A DNA stretch of 31,251 nucleotides from CAZDBA01 sp964503615 (GTDB lineage Bacteria; Planctomycetota; Planctomycetia; Pirellulales; Pirellulaceae), in contig CAZDBA010000045.1 in the NCBI GenBank assembly GCA_964503615.1, positions 1-31,251 on the forward strand. Direction: 5' to 3'. Each line of letters opens with the position of its first letter. The first letter of the stretch is position 1. Under the pieces are notes generated by a model, which worked only from the letters and a program-made list of their open reading frames with translations, searched no databases and was not told where the DNA came from. Position numbers and translations under genes: made by a program. Below, one piece after another: positions 1 to 9,220 of this stretch.

Positions 1-53
1 CCTCCGGCAAGGCAGAGCCCAGCGGTGTTAGCAGAGACGAAGCTGGTTCCTCG

Positions 54-1919
54 CTAATGCGTCGGGATTCCATGTGTGTTAGAAAGCATTGATGGGCTGA
101 CTTGGTTTGCCGGCGCTGCTGGGAATCTTAACTCGACTAACGTGTTGTGCAGTAACTGCCGTCTTTCTTTTGGCAGTTGGTGGAAACGGTTTTCCAGCTG
201 AAACGGATCTTCTTTGAGATCGTAAAATTCTTTTTCCTGATTCCCCCACTCTACATAGACGCTGTCGAACATCCGTAACGCACGATTGTCGCCGCAGACT
301 TGATTTCCTCGACTGACCTTGGTCCCCCAGTTTTCGATCAACACGTGTTGTTGCCAGCTCTGTTCTGGGATTTCCGATCCGTTTTGAACCAAGGATAAAA
401 ACGACCGGCCATCGACGAACTCAGGGATCTGCGCCTCGCCAAGTTCCAGGATCGTTGGGCAGATGTCGATGTGAGCCAGTAGATGATGATAAGTTCTCAC
501 GCTACTTCGCATCGCGTTGGGATGTTGGCTTGCCGGCTTAACAAACAACGGTGCGCGAGTCGTGCGGTCGTACGGGTCCATTTTATTGTTTAATCCGTGG
601 TGGCCGAGTTGATATCCATTGTCAGAAGTCAAAATCACGACCGTGTTGTCGAGCTCTTTGACTGACTCCAACATCGAAACAATTCGCCCTACCACGTCAT
701 CGACCGATTTTAAGCTTCGCGTGCGGCATAGGTATTCCAGCTCGAAAGCCTTTCGCTCGGCAGAGCTCACCGGCCTGAATTGTAGATGACTAGGTTTGTC
801 GCTAACGTCCGCTTCGAACAGATCCGGGTCCTTAGGAATTCCGTTGGGTGGTTGCCAATCACCGTACTTTGCGTGATCGACCATTGCCGAGATATCTTTT
901 CCGACCGGTCGATGAGGAGCGAAGGGAGCGTAGTAAAACAAGAATGGTGTACCAAGCGTCTGACGTCGATGTGCCGCGTTCTGAATCAAGTAATCGACAT
1001 CACTGGCTTCGGAGCACGCGATATATTCGTCGGGGGGGTTATTGTAAGCTCGCCCTTCCGGTTTGTCGCGATTGGTAAAGCGACATGTGCCGTAGTAGCG
1101 AGCACCCAAGTTAACGTAAAAATCGTTCCAGCCGGGAGGCACTTGAGAGTCGAAACCGTGATGGTGAAACTTGCCCAAGTGGATCGTGTGATATCCAGCT
1201 CGCTTCATCCAAACGCCAAGCTCATCTTGATCGAAACCTCGTCTTTTGAACTCCTGATATCCGCCGGCGTGCCCTTGGGATAATTTGCTTTCCGGATTGT
1301 TGACTTTGATACCCGTGTTGTGAGCATATTGCCCTCGAAACAAGCAGGCTCGCGAAGGTCCACAAAACGGAGTCGTCACGTGCATGTTCGTAAAGCGAAT
1401 GCTCTGACCTGCCAAGTTTGCCATGTTGGGATAGCAACTTTCCAGCATTTCGTCAGAAAGCAATTGCGAATCAGCATCATCGAGGTTGATTAGAACGATG
1501 TTCGGCCGTGTGTCTTGATTGCCCAACCCGACGGCAGGCTCGGTAGGTTGTGCCTGGATTGTCGTAAGGTTACACGACTGCAATAGGACCAGTAGTGCCA
1601 AAAGCACAACGATTCGAGGGTTGGGCAATCGACACGAAAGCCGGGACCGAACGTTTCGCTTGAGAAATCGGAAAATACTAGATGCGAAGGAGATAGCTGA
1701 ATACCTGTTTAGGGTGAACGCTTCCGGCAAACAACTGAAAAGGTCACACAAAACTCTACAGCCTAATAAGGGTTTAGGTTCGGACATTTCTGCAAGATCC
1801 AGATTCCTTTTCAAGTTTTCGTTGGTGCATCTGAACCACCGCCTCCGCCGGAACAACCGGAAAACTTTTCCAAACTCAATTTTGTTTACCAATGGGTTTA
1901 AAGTCCCTTGCAATTTCAC
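54..1919 (-). CDS. Sulfatase, iduronate-2-sulfatase-like, exported
   Basis: Type I sulfatase that should hydrolyse sulfate esters, probably on sulfated polysaccharide, outside the cytoplasm. The core starts with RPNIVLINLDDAD (residues 139-151, metal-binding Asp pair). The formylglycine signature PFCGPSR has its Cys at 186, so maturation needs a formylglycine-generating enzyme. Later motifs are GKFHHHG, PFAPHRPV and LTSDNGYQLGHHG, which matches the alkaline-phosphatase-like fold. A hydrophobic stretch at about 103-115 followed by QSC resembles a signal or lipoprotein segment, but the -2 Gln is not a good lipobox. The N-terminus is about 85 residues longer than usual before that segment. A second ATG at residue 45 (1787) is possible, and neither start has a convincing Shine-Dalgarno site. 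Family assignment is secure; substrate and start are not. It is divergent from the GNAT gene. Confidence 0.9.
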   Translation of the reverse strand: MKLQGTLNPLVNKIEFGKVFRLFRRRRWFRCTNENLKRNLDLAEMSEPKPLLGCRVLCDLFSCLPEAFTLNRYSAISFASSIFRFLKRNVRSRLSCRLPNPRIVVLLALLVLLQSCNLTTIQAQPTEPAVGLGNQDTRPNIVLINLDDADSQLLSDEMLESCYPNMANLAGQSIRFTNMHVTTPFCGPSRACLFRGQYAHNTGIKVNNPESKLSQGHAGGYQEFKRRGFDQDELGVWMKRAGYHTIHLGKFHHHGFDSQVPPGWNDFYVNLGARYYGTCRFTNRDKPEGRAYNNPPDEYIACSEASDVDYLIQNAAHRRQTLGTPFLFYYAPFAPHRPVGKDISAMVDHAKYGDWQPPNGIPKDPDLFEADVSDKPSHLQFRPVSSAERKAFELEYLCRTRSLKSVDDVVGRIVSMLESVKELDNTVVILTSDNGYQLGHHGLNNKMDPYDRTTRAPLFVKPASQHPNAMRSSVRTYHHLLAHIDICPTILELGEAQIPEFVDGRSFLSLVQNGSEIPEQSWQQHVLIENWGTKVSRGNQVCGDNRALRMFDSVYVEWGNQEKEFYDLKEDPFQLENRFHQLPKERRQLLHNTLVELRFPAAPANQVSPSMLSNTHGIPTH

Positions 1920-1996
1920 TAGATTTACAGGCTCTACCGTTTTTGAATCCGCTCGATTCGAGTCCGGGTTTTTGAATCTTCTGCGGCCAAGATTTC

Positions 1997-2956
1997 GTGA
2001 TCCATTTCAGACCTTTTCGAAACACCGACCCACCCCACCTGGTGGAGATCTGGCGAGCCCAGCGTCGGTTTTCGTCTTTGACGAGTACCGTGTCGGTTGC
2101 GATTTTGGAAGCAACGATTTTCGGCAAGCCTTATTTCGATCCTGCAGGTTTGATTCTTGCATTGGAAGATGATCGTCCTTTGGGTTTTATCCATGCTGGT
2201 CATGCTTGGGACAGGGACGGCAACGACCTGGACAAGCAGGAAGGGATCATCTGTCAGCTGAGAGTCGTGCCCGGTGAAAGGCAGCAGGAAGTCAGCGACG
2301 GCTTGATGAAATCTGCGATCGACTACTTGAAGGCGTCGGGAGCAAAACAGATTTTCTTTGGCAGCAAGTTTCCTTGTTCGCCGTTTTATCTAGGCTTGTA
2401 CGGGGGCAGCCGTGTTCCTGGCGTTGCAGAGAGTGACGATCAAGCGGTTTCAGCTTGCGAGAAATTCGGCTTTTCAACTACCAGCGATATCGTTGTCTTT
2501 CGCCGCAGCTTGGTTGGTTTTCGAACTGTTGTTGATCGTCGTCAGATGAAAGTGCGACGAGCCTACCAGATTCGAGCCGATGCGGATCCCAGTTTGCAGT
2601 CCTGGTCCGAGGCATGCACGATGGGGAAAAACCAGAGAATGCGGTTTAGCTTGATTGATCGCCGCGACGATTCAGTTCGCGGCAGTGTTTCTTATTGGGA
2701 CATGGAGCCTATCGCCAATTCGTGGGGCGTGACCGCGATGGGAATGTATAACCTGAACGTCGACGATGAAGCGCGGCGGGAGGGACTTGCTACGTTCCTG
2801 GTTGGCGAGTCGGTACGTCATCTGGCATCGCAATCGATCGGAATGATTGAGGCTCAAACAACTTCGACAAACGATCCCACATGCGGGCTGTTGGACAAGC
2901 TTGGATTTGAGCGTTTTGCCGTCGGCCAGCAGGCCGTTTTATCGCTGGGTGAATGA
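1997..2956 (+). CDS. Tandem GNAT-domain N-acetyltransferase
   Basis: Protein of 319 residues starting with GTG at 1997 (MIHFRPFRNTD), a typical GNAT first strand. It has two GNAT-like halves. In the first (about 1-170) the acetyl-CoA loop region after LRVVPGE reads RQQEVSDGLM and lacks the R-x-x-G-x-G/A loop, although the half ends in a normal CEKFGF element. In the second (about 180-319) YNLNVDDEARREGLATFL carries an intact RxxGxA loop and DKLGFERF closes the domain. This suggests one working and one degenerate domain, as in MshD-like tandem GNATs. The substrate is unknown. It lies divergent from the sulfatase with 77 bp between them, and no operon partner follows closely. The GNAT call is firm; which domain is catalytic is inferred. 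Confidence 0.8.
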   Translation: MIHFRPFRNTDPPHLVEIWRAQRRFSSLTSTVSVAILEATIFGKPYFDPAGLILALEDDRPLGFIHAGHAWDRDGNDLDKQEGIICQLRVVPGERQQEVSDGLMKSAIDYLKASGAKQIFFGSKFPCSPFYLGLYGGSRVPGVAESDDQAVSACEKFGFSTTSDIVVFRRSLVGFRTVVDRRQMKVRRAYQIRADADPSLQSWSEACTMGKNQRMRFSLIDRRDDSVRGSVSYWDMEPIANSWGVTAMGMYNLNVDDEARREGLATFLVGESVRHLASQSIGMIEAQTTSTNDPTCGLLDKLGFERFAVGQQAVLSLGE

Positions 2957-2984
2957 GCCTGCGCTCGCTCACCCCGATTCGCGG

Positions 2985-3016
2985 CGTTTGCTCGGAAGGG
3001 CGTTTGCTCGGGAGGG
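2985..3016. repeat. Two-copy 16-bp tandem repeat
   Basis: Two adjacent 16-bp units, cgtttgctcggaaggg and cgtttgctcgggaggg, differ at one base. They lie in the 246-bp gap between the GNAT gene and the ABC ATPase gene. No other copies were seen in the window and no function can be assigned. Confidence 0.7.
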
Positions 3017-3202
3017 CGAGGCTTTTGACAAGCCAATTTCACCCACGGGCCGGGGCCCACGCTACTTGAGGAAAGTCAGCCGCGGACCTCTGCTTTTTCT
3101 GGTACCGTCCTTGGAATGGCAAAATTAGTTGGTAAAATTCCGGCTTTTGTGGGCTCTCGCCTAATTGTTTAGCAGCTGCGAATTAGTGAACTGTTTTTAG
3201 GT

Positions 3203-3943
3203 ATGAATGACACGCACGAATCTTCCAACTCCATGATTTCTGCCCGCGGTCTTTGTAAGTACTACGGCGCTTTTGCTGCAGTGGAGAATGTCAGTTTTTC
3301 CGTTCCGCAAAAGCAAGTCTGTGCTTTTCTAGGTCCCAATGGTGCGGGCAAATCGACGACGATGAAGTTGTTGACTGGGTATCTGGCTCCGACCAAAGGC
3401 GAGGTTTCGATTGCTGGTTTTGATATGACTGATGATCGTATCAAAGGCAGTAAGCACATCGGTTACCTGCCTGAGAATGGTCCGCTGTACAACGAAATGA
3501 CGCCTCGATCGTCACTTGCTTATTTAGCCAAAGCTCGCGGTTTGCGAGGGGCACGCCGTCGAGATCGAACCGACTTTGTCGCTGAAAAATGCGATCTGAA
3601 AGAGGTTTGGCGCAAACCGGTTAGTAAACTGTCTCGCGGTTTTCGACAACGTGTTGGTATGGCCCAAGCTTTGTTACACGATCCGGAAGTGTTGATTCTG
3701 GACGAACCAACGAGCGGGCTGGATCCAAATCAGTTAGTCGGGATTCGGCAGTTGATTTTGGATCTCGGGCGAACCAAAACCGTTTTGCTTTCGACTCACG
3801 TCTTGCAAGAGGTTGAGATTCTATGCAGTCGGGTGATCATGATCGACCAAGGCCGGTTGGTGTATGACGGCGCGATCGATGACCTGGGCGATCGCAAAAA
3901 ATTGGAAGCCAGCTTTCACAGGCTCACTGATTTTTCAGTCTGA
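3203..3943 (+). CDS. ABC transporter ATP-binding protein (GldA/CcmA-like)
   Basis: ATPase subunit of an ABC transporter, 246 residues, the usual size for one nucleotide-binding domain. Visible motifs are Walker A GPNGAGKST, the signature LSRGFRQRV, Walker B VLILDEPTSGLDPNQ and the switch His in STHVLQEVE. GYLPENGPLYNEMT fits the Q-loop region of the GldA/NatA/Nod-type subfamily. It should energise the permease domain of the next gene, which starts 98 bp downstream on the same strand. In Bacteroidetes the equivalent trio (GldA, GldF, GldG) is needed for gliding; here the cargo is unknown. The ATG at 3203 has only a weak TAGG-like site upstream. The C-terminal part after Walker B is short and lacks an accessory domain. 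Confidence 0.93.
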   Translation: MNDTHESSNSMISARGLCKYYGAFAAVENVSFSVPQKQVCAFLGPNGAGKSTTMKLLTGYLAPTKGEVSIAGFDMTDDRIKGSKHIGYLPENGPLYNEMTPRSSLAYLAKARGLRGARRRDRTDFVAEKCDLKEVWRKPVSKLSRGFRQRVGMAQALLHDPEVLILDEPTSGLDPNQLVGIRQLILDLGRTKTVLLSTHVLQEVEILCSRVIMIDQGRLVYDGAIDDLGDRKKLEASFHRLTDFSV

Positions 3944-4041
3944 TCTCCAACCCCGTGTCGGTTTCCGAATCCTCACGTTTCGTAGATTGTTTTGTCGCTT
4001 GTTTTCTTTTTGCAATTAAACTCCTTTAGTCAAAAAAAATC

Positions 4042-7000
4042 ATGTTTCGAGCTCACGTTGTTTCCGCAGTTTTTTGGCGAAACGTAAAACAGTACTTTTC
4101 AAGTGTATTGGGATATTTATTTATCGTCGTCTTCGTCACCGTCTGCGCGGTTTTGGCGTTCAATCAAAAGTTCTTTGCCGACAATTTGGCAAACCTGGAC
4201 CAGCTTAGCAATTGGTTTCCATTTTTGCTGTTGTTTATCGTGCCCGCGATCACGATGACAGTTTGGGCAGACGAAAAGAAAGAAGGCACGGACGCGATCC
4301 TGTTTACGTTGCCAGCGAGCGATTTTGAGATCACGTTGGGTAAGTACCTTTCGGTGGCTGCGGTTTATACGATCGCATTGCTGTTCTCCACGACTCAACT
4401 CGTGGCATTAAAATTGATCGGCGACCCCGACTGGGGCGTGATTATTGCGACTTATGTTGGTTATTGGTTGTCCGGACTCGCATTGTTAGCGATCGGCATG
4501 TACGCCTCTTCGTTGACGAGCAGCCCTACCGTTGCGTTTGTGGGCGGTACGGTGATGTGTGCGATTCCTGTTTTGATCGGCCAATTTTCGCGCGGCTCGA
4601 TCTGGCTGGAGCAGTTGGGGATTGCTTGGAATCTGGAAGACTTTACAGACGGGCTGATTCCGTTGGCCAACGTTGTATACTTTGTTTCAATCATCGTGTT
4701 CATGCTGTATCTCAATCTTGTTGAAATCAGCAAGCGTCACTGGCGGGTCAGCGATTCCGGGTCGTTGGCGGCTCAATATATTCTGCGAATCGCGTGCTTG
4801 GGCGTCGCGGTGTTGTCACTGAACTACGTCGCGCGATCCTGGTCCTCCAGCGATTGGACACGAGCCGATTTGACGGCGGAAAAGTTATTTACTTTGGACA
4901 AGACAACACTCGCTGCGATCGAGAGTGCAAAAGAGAATAAACGCCCCATAACGATTCAGGCGTTCGTCAGCGAAGAAGTTCCCCGCTCCTATGTTAACGC
5001 GAAAAAACAGTTCCTGGGTTTACTGCGACAGTACGACTACTACGGTGGCAATTATGTCGATGTTCGCTTGGTCAATGTAAAACCCAACAGCCCGCAAGAA
5101 GACGAGGCGATCAAATCAGGGATTCAGCCGATCGAGGATCGCTCCGAGGTGGGCGGCCGAATGGTTGAACAAAGCGTTTTTCTCGGTGCCCATCTTTCCA
5201 GCCCAATCGACGATGCAACATTGCCTACAATCGATTCGAATACGGCATTGGAGTATGAAATGACACGGATGTTTGCCAGAACCACGGGAGAATCACCGAA
5301 ATTGACCGTTGCGATTTTGGATACCGATTTACGCTTTGGCTGCGTTGGGAATGATGGCGAAAAGTTCCCAGAATGGTGGACTTTTACAACCACCATGAAG
5401 CGATTAAGAAACGACTTCAAGGTCAAGCTTATAACACAGGAGGAGTTTCCCGGATTCACGGAAAAGGTCACAGTCAAAGAGGAAGCCGAAGAAGCTGAAT
5501 CGACTGAAGACGAAAAATCTGAAGTCGGCGATGAAGCTGAAGTCGACGTTGCAACCGCCGACAAAACTGAAACAGCTAAGGCTGATGAAACTGAAAAGGA
5601 CACCAGCAAGGAGATTGAATCTGAATCAGAAGAGGACGCCAACAAGGAGACCGAAGACAAGCTAAAGGAACAGAAATCAAAAAAAGCTCCCGACGTTTTG
5701 ATCGTGGCCGATCCGGCCTCCTTAAATGAAGCTTGCTATGCTGAACTGTTGGGCTATATCAAAGCGGGCCATCCCGTCATTTTGCTTTCCGATCCAATGC
5801 CGTTCTATTTAAGATACCTGATCCCAGCTGAATTGGGCTATGGCTTGATCAATGCCCCTTTGATGCCGCGTTTTCCTGCTCAGCTTGATGCTGCGGAGTT
5901 GTTAACCAGTTCGCCATTGGCCAAGGCCGAAGATGGCAAGTGTGATTCGTTGCATCAGGCGTTGGGAATGGAAGTCACAATGGGCGATGTGGCTTGGAAC
6001 CTCTCCAACCCCTACCCCAATTTCAACTTCTCACTGCACCCTCTATCAGGTCGATCCGACAAAGAAAACAAATGGCAAAAAGAAGATTTCGGACCGTATG
6101 ACCAAGCCGTGAACTTTGTGCGTTCCGAAGATGGCAACAGAATGTTCAGCAGCAGAAGCCAGATCACCAGCGGAACGCGCGAGCTGTTATTCTTTTATCC
6201 TGGCAGTATTGCGCCGAACACGGAAACGTCCGTGCGGATACCAATAGACAACCAAGCAATTTGGGGAGAGTTCATTGATGAGTTGATTCACGAGTTTTTG
6301 CCGGGGGGCGAAGAAAAGGAACTGGAATTTAAAGAGCTGGTTTCACTTGGTTCGCAGTCAGGTATCACCCCATGGAGTGAAATCGTCTACACCCCAACTC
6401 AAATGATAAGTGGCATCGCTCCTTCGGGCCAAATTGTGTCACGGGAAATCCCTGCTCGCAGCGAACTGACCGGCGAGCCTCGATTGGCCCCACGACCTGA
6501 AGCCCCCAACAACATTGACAAAGAATCCTATACCATCGCCGCACATATTCGAGGAACTAAGGACAAAGAGGGCAATCGAAAGAACAAAACGAACGTGATC
6601 TACGTTGCTGACACCGATTTTCTCTCCGAAATGTACTACATACAGGAGAAAGAACTTGGGGAATCGCTTGATAACTATACGTTCCTGCTCAACGCAATCG
6701 AAGTCCTTACGGGGGACAAGGATTTGGTCTCGCTGCGGAATCGTCGGCCGGTACTTCGTACTTTGACCGGTTTTGAAAAGCAGATTAATCTGTTTCGCAA
6801 AAGCCGAGCGGATAAAACCAAAGAGGTTGAAAAGAAGATACGCGAGCAGCGCAAAGAGGTAGAAGCAGAACTCGAAGCAGCTCGTCGTGAAATCGCACAA
6901 GACAAATCGTTGGGAATGATTCAACAAGCCCAGATGTTTTCTCAAACACAAACTGACGCTTTGAATCGAGGGGAGCGTTTGATCTCAAAGCTGAACGACG

Positions 7001-7248
7001 AGCTTGAAGAGGAAATTCAGACGTTAAAGTCAACAGAGACACAGCAGATTGCGGCAAAGGAAAGTCAGATTCGCTGGTTGAGCGTGTTACTGGCTCCTCT
7101 GCCCGCTTTGCTGCTGGGATTTATTGTTTTGTCTATTCGCGCAGCAGACGAGAAACGTACGATCGACCCACGACGACGTGTCGGAGCCTCGCCCTCTGCC
7201 CGTGTTTCGTTACACGATTCAACAGATGAGAACTTGAACAATGACTAA
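4042..7248 (+). CDS. Fused ABC permease (GldF-like) and GldG-like protein
   Basis: A single 1068-residue chain joins an ABC-2 permease to a GldG-type auxiliary domain. Residues 1-262 contain about six to seven hydrophobic segments, with WADEKKEGTDAIL in the place typical of ABC-2/GldF permeases. Residues 268-460 match the start of GldG proteins (DLTAEKLFTLDKTT, then a strand-rich region ending VAILDTD). A Glu/Asp/Lys-rich insert spans about 478-548, after which the GldG-type fold resumes with DVLIVADPAS. Residues about 910-1010 are charged and likely coiled coil. A final membrane helix lies at about 1012-1033. GldF and GldG are separate genes in Bacteroidetes. It follows the ATPase gene by 98 bp and overlaps the DUF4340 gene by 8 bp. 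No clear ribosome-binding site precedes the ATG. The transported substrate is unknown. Confidence 0.88.
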   Translation: MFRAHVVSAVFWRNVKQYFSSVLGYLFIVVFVTVCAVLAFNQKFFADNLANLDQLSNWFPFLLLFIVPAITMTVWADEKKEGTDAILFTLPASDFEITLGKYLSVAAVYTIALLFSTTQLVALKLIGDPDWGVIIATYVGYWLSGLALLAIGMYASSLTSSPTVAFVGGTVMCAIPVLIGQFSRGSIWLEQLGIAWNLEDFTDGLIPLANVVYFVSIIVFMLYLNLVEISKRHWRVSDSGSLAAQYILRIACLGVAVLSLNYVARSWSSSDWTRADLTAEKLFTLDKTTLAAIESAKENKRPITIQAFVSEEVPRSYVNAKKQFLGLLRQYDYYGGNYVDVRLVNVKPNSPQEDEAIKSGIQPIEDRSEVGGRMVEQSVFLGAHLSSPIDDATLPTIDSNTALEYEMTRMFARTTGESPKLTVAILDTDLRFGCVGNDGEKFPEWWTFTTTMKRLRNDFKVKLITQEEFPGFTEKVTVKEEAEEAESTEDEKSEVGDEAEVDVATADKTETAKADETEKDTSKEIESESEEDANKETEDKLKEQKSKKAPDVLIVADPASLNEACYAELLGYIKAGHPVILLSDPMPFYLRYLIPAELGYGLINAPLMPRFPAQLDAAELLTSSPLAKAEDGKCDSLHQALGMEVTMGDVAWNLSNPYPNFNFSLHPLSGRSDKENKWQKEDFGPYDQAVNFVRSEDGNRMFSSRSQITSGTRELLFFYPGSIAPNTETSVRIPIDNQAIWGEFIDELIHEFLPGGEEKELEFKELVSLGSQSGITPWSEIVYTPTQMISGIAPSGQIVSREIPARSELTGEPRLAPRPEAPNNIDKESYTIAAHIRGTKDKEGNRKNKTNVIYVADTDFLSEMYYIQEKELGESLDNYTFLLNAIEVLTGDKDLVSLRNRRPVLRTLTGFEKQINLFRKSRADKTKEVEKKIREQRKEVEAELEAARREIAQDKSLGMIQQAQMFSQTQTDALNRGERLISKLNDELEEEIQTLKSTETQQIAAKESQIRWLSVLLAPLPALLLGFIVLSIRAADEKRTIDPRRRVGASPSARVSLHDSTDENLNND

Positions 7249-9178
7249 GAACGAAGAAACAAGAACCGCTGCATTTACGTGTCTGGCACTGGTCAGTTTA
7301 ATCGCCGCAGGCGCGACCTATTGGATGAATCGTCCGCCAAAGCTGGACGATTTTGAATTGGTCGGGCAGCCTTTCTTTGCAGAGTTTAAAGAAAGTTCGC
7401 AAGCGACTTCGTTGGAAGTGGTCGCCATGGGTGATGACGCAAACGTAAAAAAGTTCTCGGTAAAAGAGGTGGATGGATTGTGGACGATTCCCTCGCACCA
7501 CAACTACCCTGCCGAAGCGGTCGCGAGGTTGGCTTCGACTTCGTCCAGCGTTATCGGACTGGGGCGTGAGGCGTTGGCCGGGCGGTTGAAGTCGGAATTC
7601 GAAAAGTTCGGTGTGGTCGATCCAAAAGACAGCGAAGCAACTGATTCAGAATCGGTTGGCAAGCGGTTGACTTTGCTGGACAGCGAAGGGGAAGTACTAG
7701 CAGACTTTATCATTGGCAAGCAGGTCAAAGATATACCTCAGCAAGACAGCTCGTTTCGGGAATATGAGGAAGAAGAAACAACTAAACCCTATTATTACGT
7801 TCGCCGCGCAGATGAAAATCAAACGTATCGCGTGCAACTGAATGTTGATCTTTCGACGCGGTTTTCTGATTGGATCGAACCGGATTTATTGAAAATCAAA
7901 GATACTCAGTTAACTAAGGTTTTTTTAGACAACTACAAAGTTGATGAACGGGCTGGCGATGTTCTGGGACAGACCAAAGAGCTTATGAAAATCCCGGGGC
8001 AGCAGCTTACGTTCCAGCGTAGTGACGGGACAAGCGATTGGGAACTGGAAGGACTAAGGCCACAGGTGGAGACCTTCAACACTGCGCGTTTGCAACAGAT
8101 CACCGATGTCCTCGACAATATCGAAATTGTCGGTGTGCGGCCCAAGATGACGTTTATGGACAAGCAGCTATTGACTGCTGACCTGGATTTAAATCAGGAG
8201 CCTGAATTCGAAAAAGATCGTCAAGGTTACGGTCGGGCTTTGAACGAGTTGCGATATGAAATGGGTGATAAAGGATTCAATTTAATTTCTTTCCAACAGC
8301 CAGACGGAACGACCAAGCTCGACTTATTTTGTCGACGAGGCGAGTTGATGGCGGGTACTGATGAAGGCGTCGTGTATACGTTGATGTTTGGTAATGAAGT
8401 TTCTGGTGATGACCAGGAAATCGAAATGGGCAGCCACCCCAAGGAAGACAAAGAAGAAGAAGACACCGACACCGATTCGGACGAAACCGAACAGGATGAT
8501 AAAGCGGACGCGGAAGCAGATTCCGAAACAGATACAGAATCCAGCGAAACGGAAAAAAGCAATCGTTACCTGATGATTTCTGTGAGCTTGGACGAATCTT
8601 TGCTGGGTACAAAGCCTGAAAAGCCCGTTGAGCCTCCTGTTCCTGTCAAACCAGAGGGCTACAAACCGGAAGCGCCGGAATCGGAAGACGTTGATGAAAC
8701 GAGTGGCGCTGATGATGAAACTGATTCTGAGGAAAACGATGCTCCCAAACCGGACAACGAAGGTGAGGAATCAGAAAGTGAATCGGAAACCGAAGACGCT
8801 GAAGATAAAGAGGGCGATGGCGAAGACGAAGGGGATTCAGAAGAACCTCAAGAGGATGAAGAACGCGATCCTGCCTTTGCCAAGTATGAAATGGAACTCG
8901 CGGTTTATGAAGAACTGCAAGTCAAATACGAGCTTGACTTGGATAGGTACAAGAATGAGTTAAAAGAGTGGGGAGCCAAAGTCGAAGCGGGGCAAAAGCG
9001 GGTGGACGAGTTGCATGAGCGATTCAACAAGTGGTACTACGTGATCTCTGCAGACAACTTGGACGCGGTAAAAGGCAGTCGCAGCGACTTTGTCACGCAA
9101 ACCAACCCTCCAAAGCCGCTTCCCGAACGCCCAAGACTCGATTTCCCAATCCCTGCGCAGGAAAATCTAAACCAATAG
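7241..9178 (+). CDS. DUF4340 family membrane-anchored protein with acidic inserts
   Basis: Protein of 645 residues with one N-terminal membrane helix (about 9-28) and a large domain, probably outside the cytoplasm, of the DUF4340 type. That family is regularly found beside GldG-like ABC components. The start ATG lies inside ATGACTAA, so the gene overlaps its neighbour's stop by 8 bp, which suggests translational coupling. Two Glu/Asp/Ser-rich stretches occupy about residues 388-441 and 476-545. They are followed by a run of heptads with Tyr or Trp at 549, 556, 563, 570 and 577, which looks like a short coiled coil. Family-like sequence resumes with WYYVISADNL. A structural or substrate-binding partner of the transporter is the best guess; no enzymatic motif was seen. 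Confidence 0.8.
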   Translation: MTKNEETRTAAFTCLALVSLIAAGATYWMNRPPKLDDFELVGQPFFAEFKESSQATSLEVVAMGDDANVKKFSVKEVDGLWTIPSHHNYPAEAVARLASTSSSVIGLGREALAGRLKSEFEKFGVVDPKDSEATDSESVGKRLTLLDSEGEVLADFIIGKQVKDIPQQDSSFREYEEEETTKPYYYVRRADENQTYRVQLNVDLSTRFSDWIEPDLLKIKDTQLTKVFLDNYKVDERAGDVLGQTKELMKIPGQQLTFQRSDGTSDWELEGLRPQVETFNTARLQQITDVLDNIEIVGVRPKMTFMDKQLLTADLDLNQEPEFEKDRQGYGRALNELRYEMGDKGFNLISFQQPDGTTKLDLFCRRGELMAGTDEGVVYTLMFGNEVSGDDQEIEMGSHPKEDKEEEDTDTDSDETEQDDKADAEADSETDTESSETEKSNRYLMISVSLDESLLGTKPEKPVEPPVPVKPEGYKPEAPESEDVDETSGADDETDSEENDAPKPDNEGEESESESETEDAEDKEGDGEDEGDSEEPQEDEERDPAFAKYEMELAVYEELQVKYELDLDRYKNELKEWGAKVEAGQKRVDELHERFNKWYYVISADNLDAVKGSRSDFVTQTNPPKPLPERPRLDFPIPAQENLNQ

Positions 9179-9220
9179 ATACCAACCGTAGTGGGATTCG
9201 CCAGAATTCCTGACTCAGAG

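Noticed and set aside
1939..1978. tRNA-like T-arm string (ATTCGAGTCC) and an 11-bp direct repeat GTTTTTGAATC
   Set aside because: No acceptor stem, D-arm or anticodon arm can be formed around it; the direct repeat is short and A/T-rich.
5124..5660. A 178-codon minus-strand open frame, Ser/Val-rich
   Set aside because: It is the antisense shadow of the acidic insert in the GldFG protein; GAA/GAC-rich codons read as TTC/GTC on the other strand. No start signal or family-like sequence.
8227..8612. Two 111-codon minus-strand open frames
   Set aside because: Antisense of the first acidic stretch in the DUF4340 protein; same low-complexity artefact.
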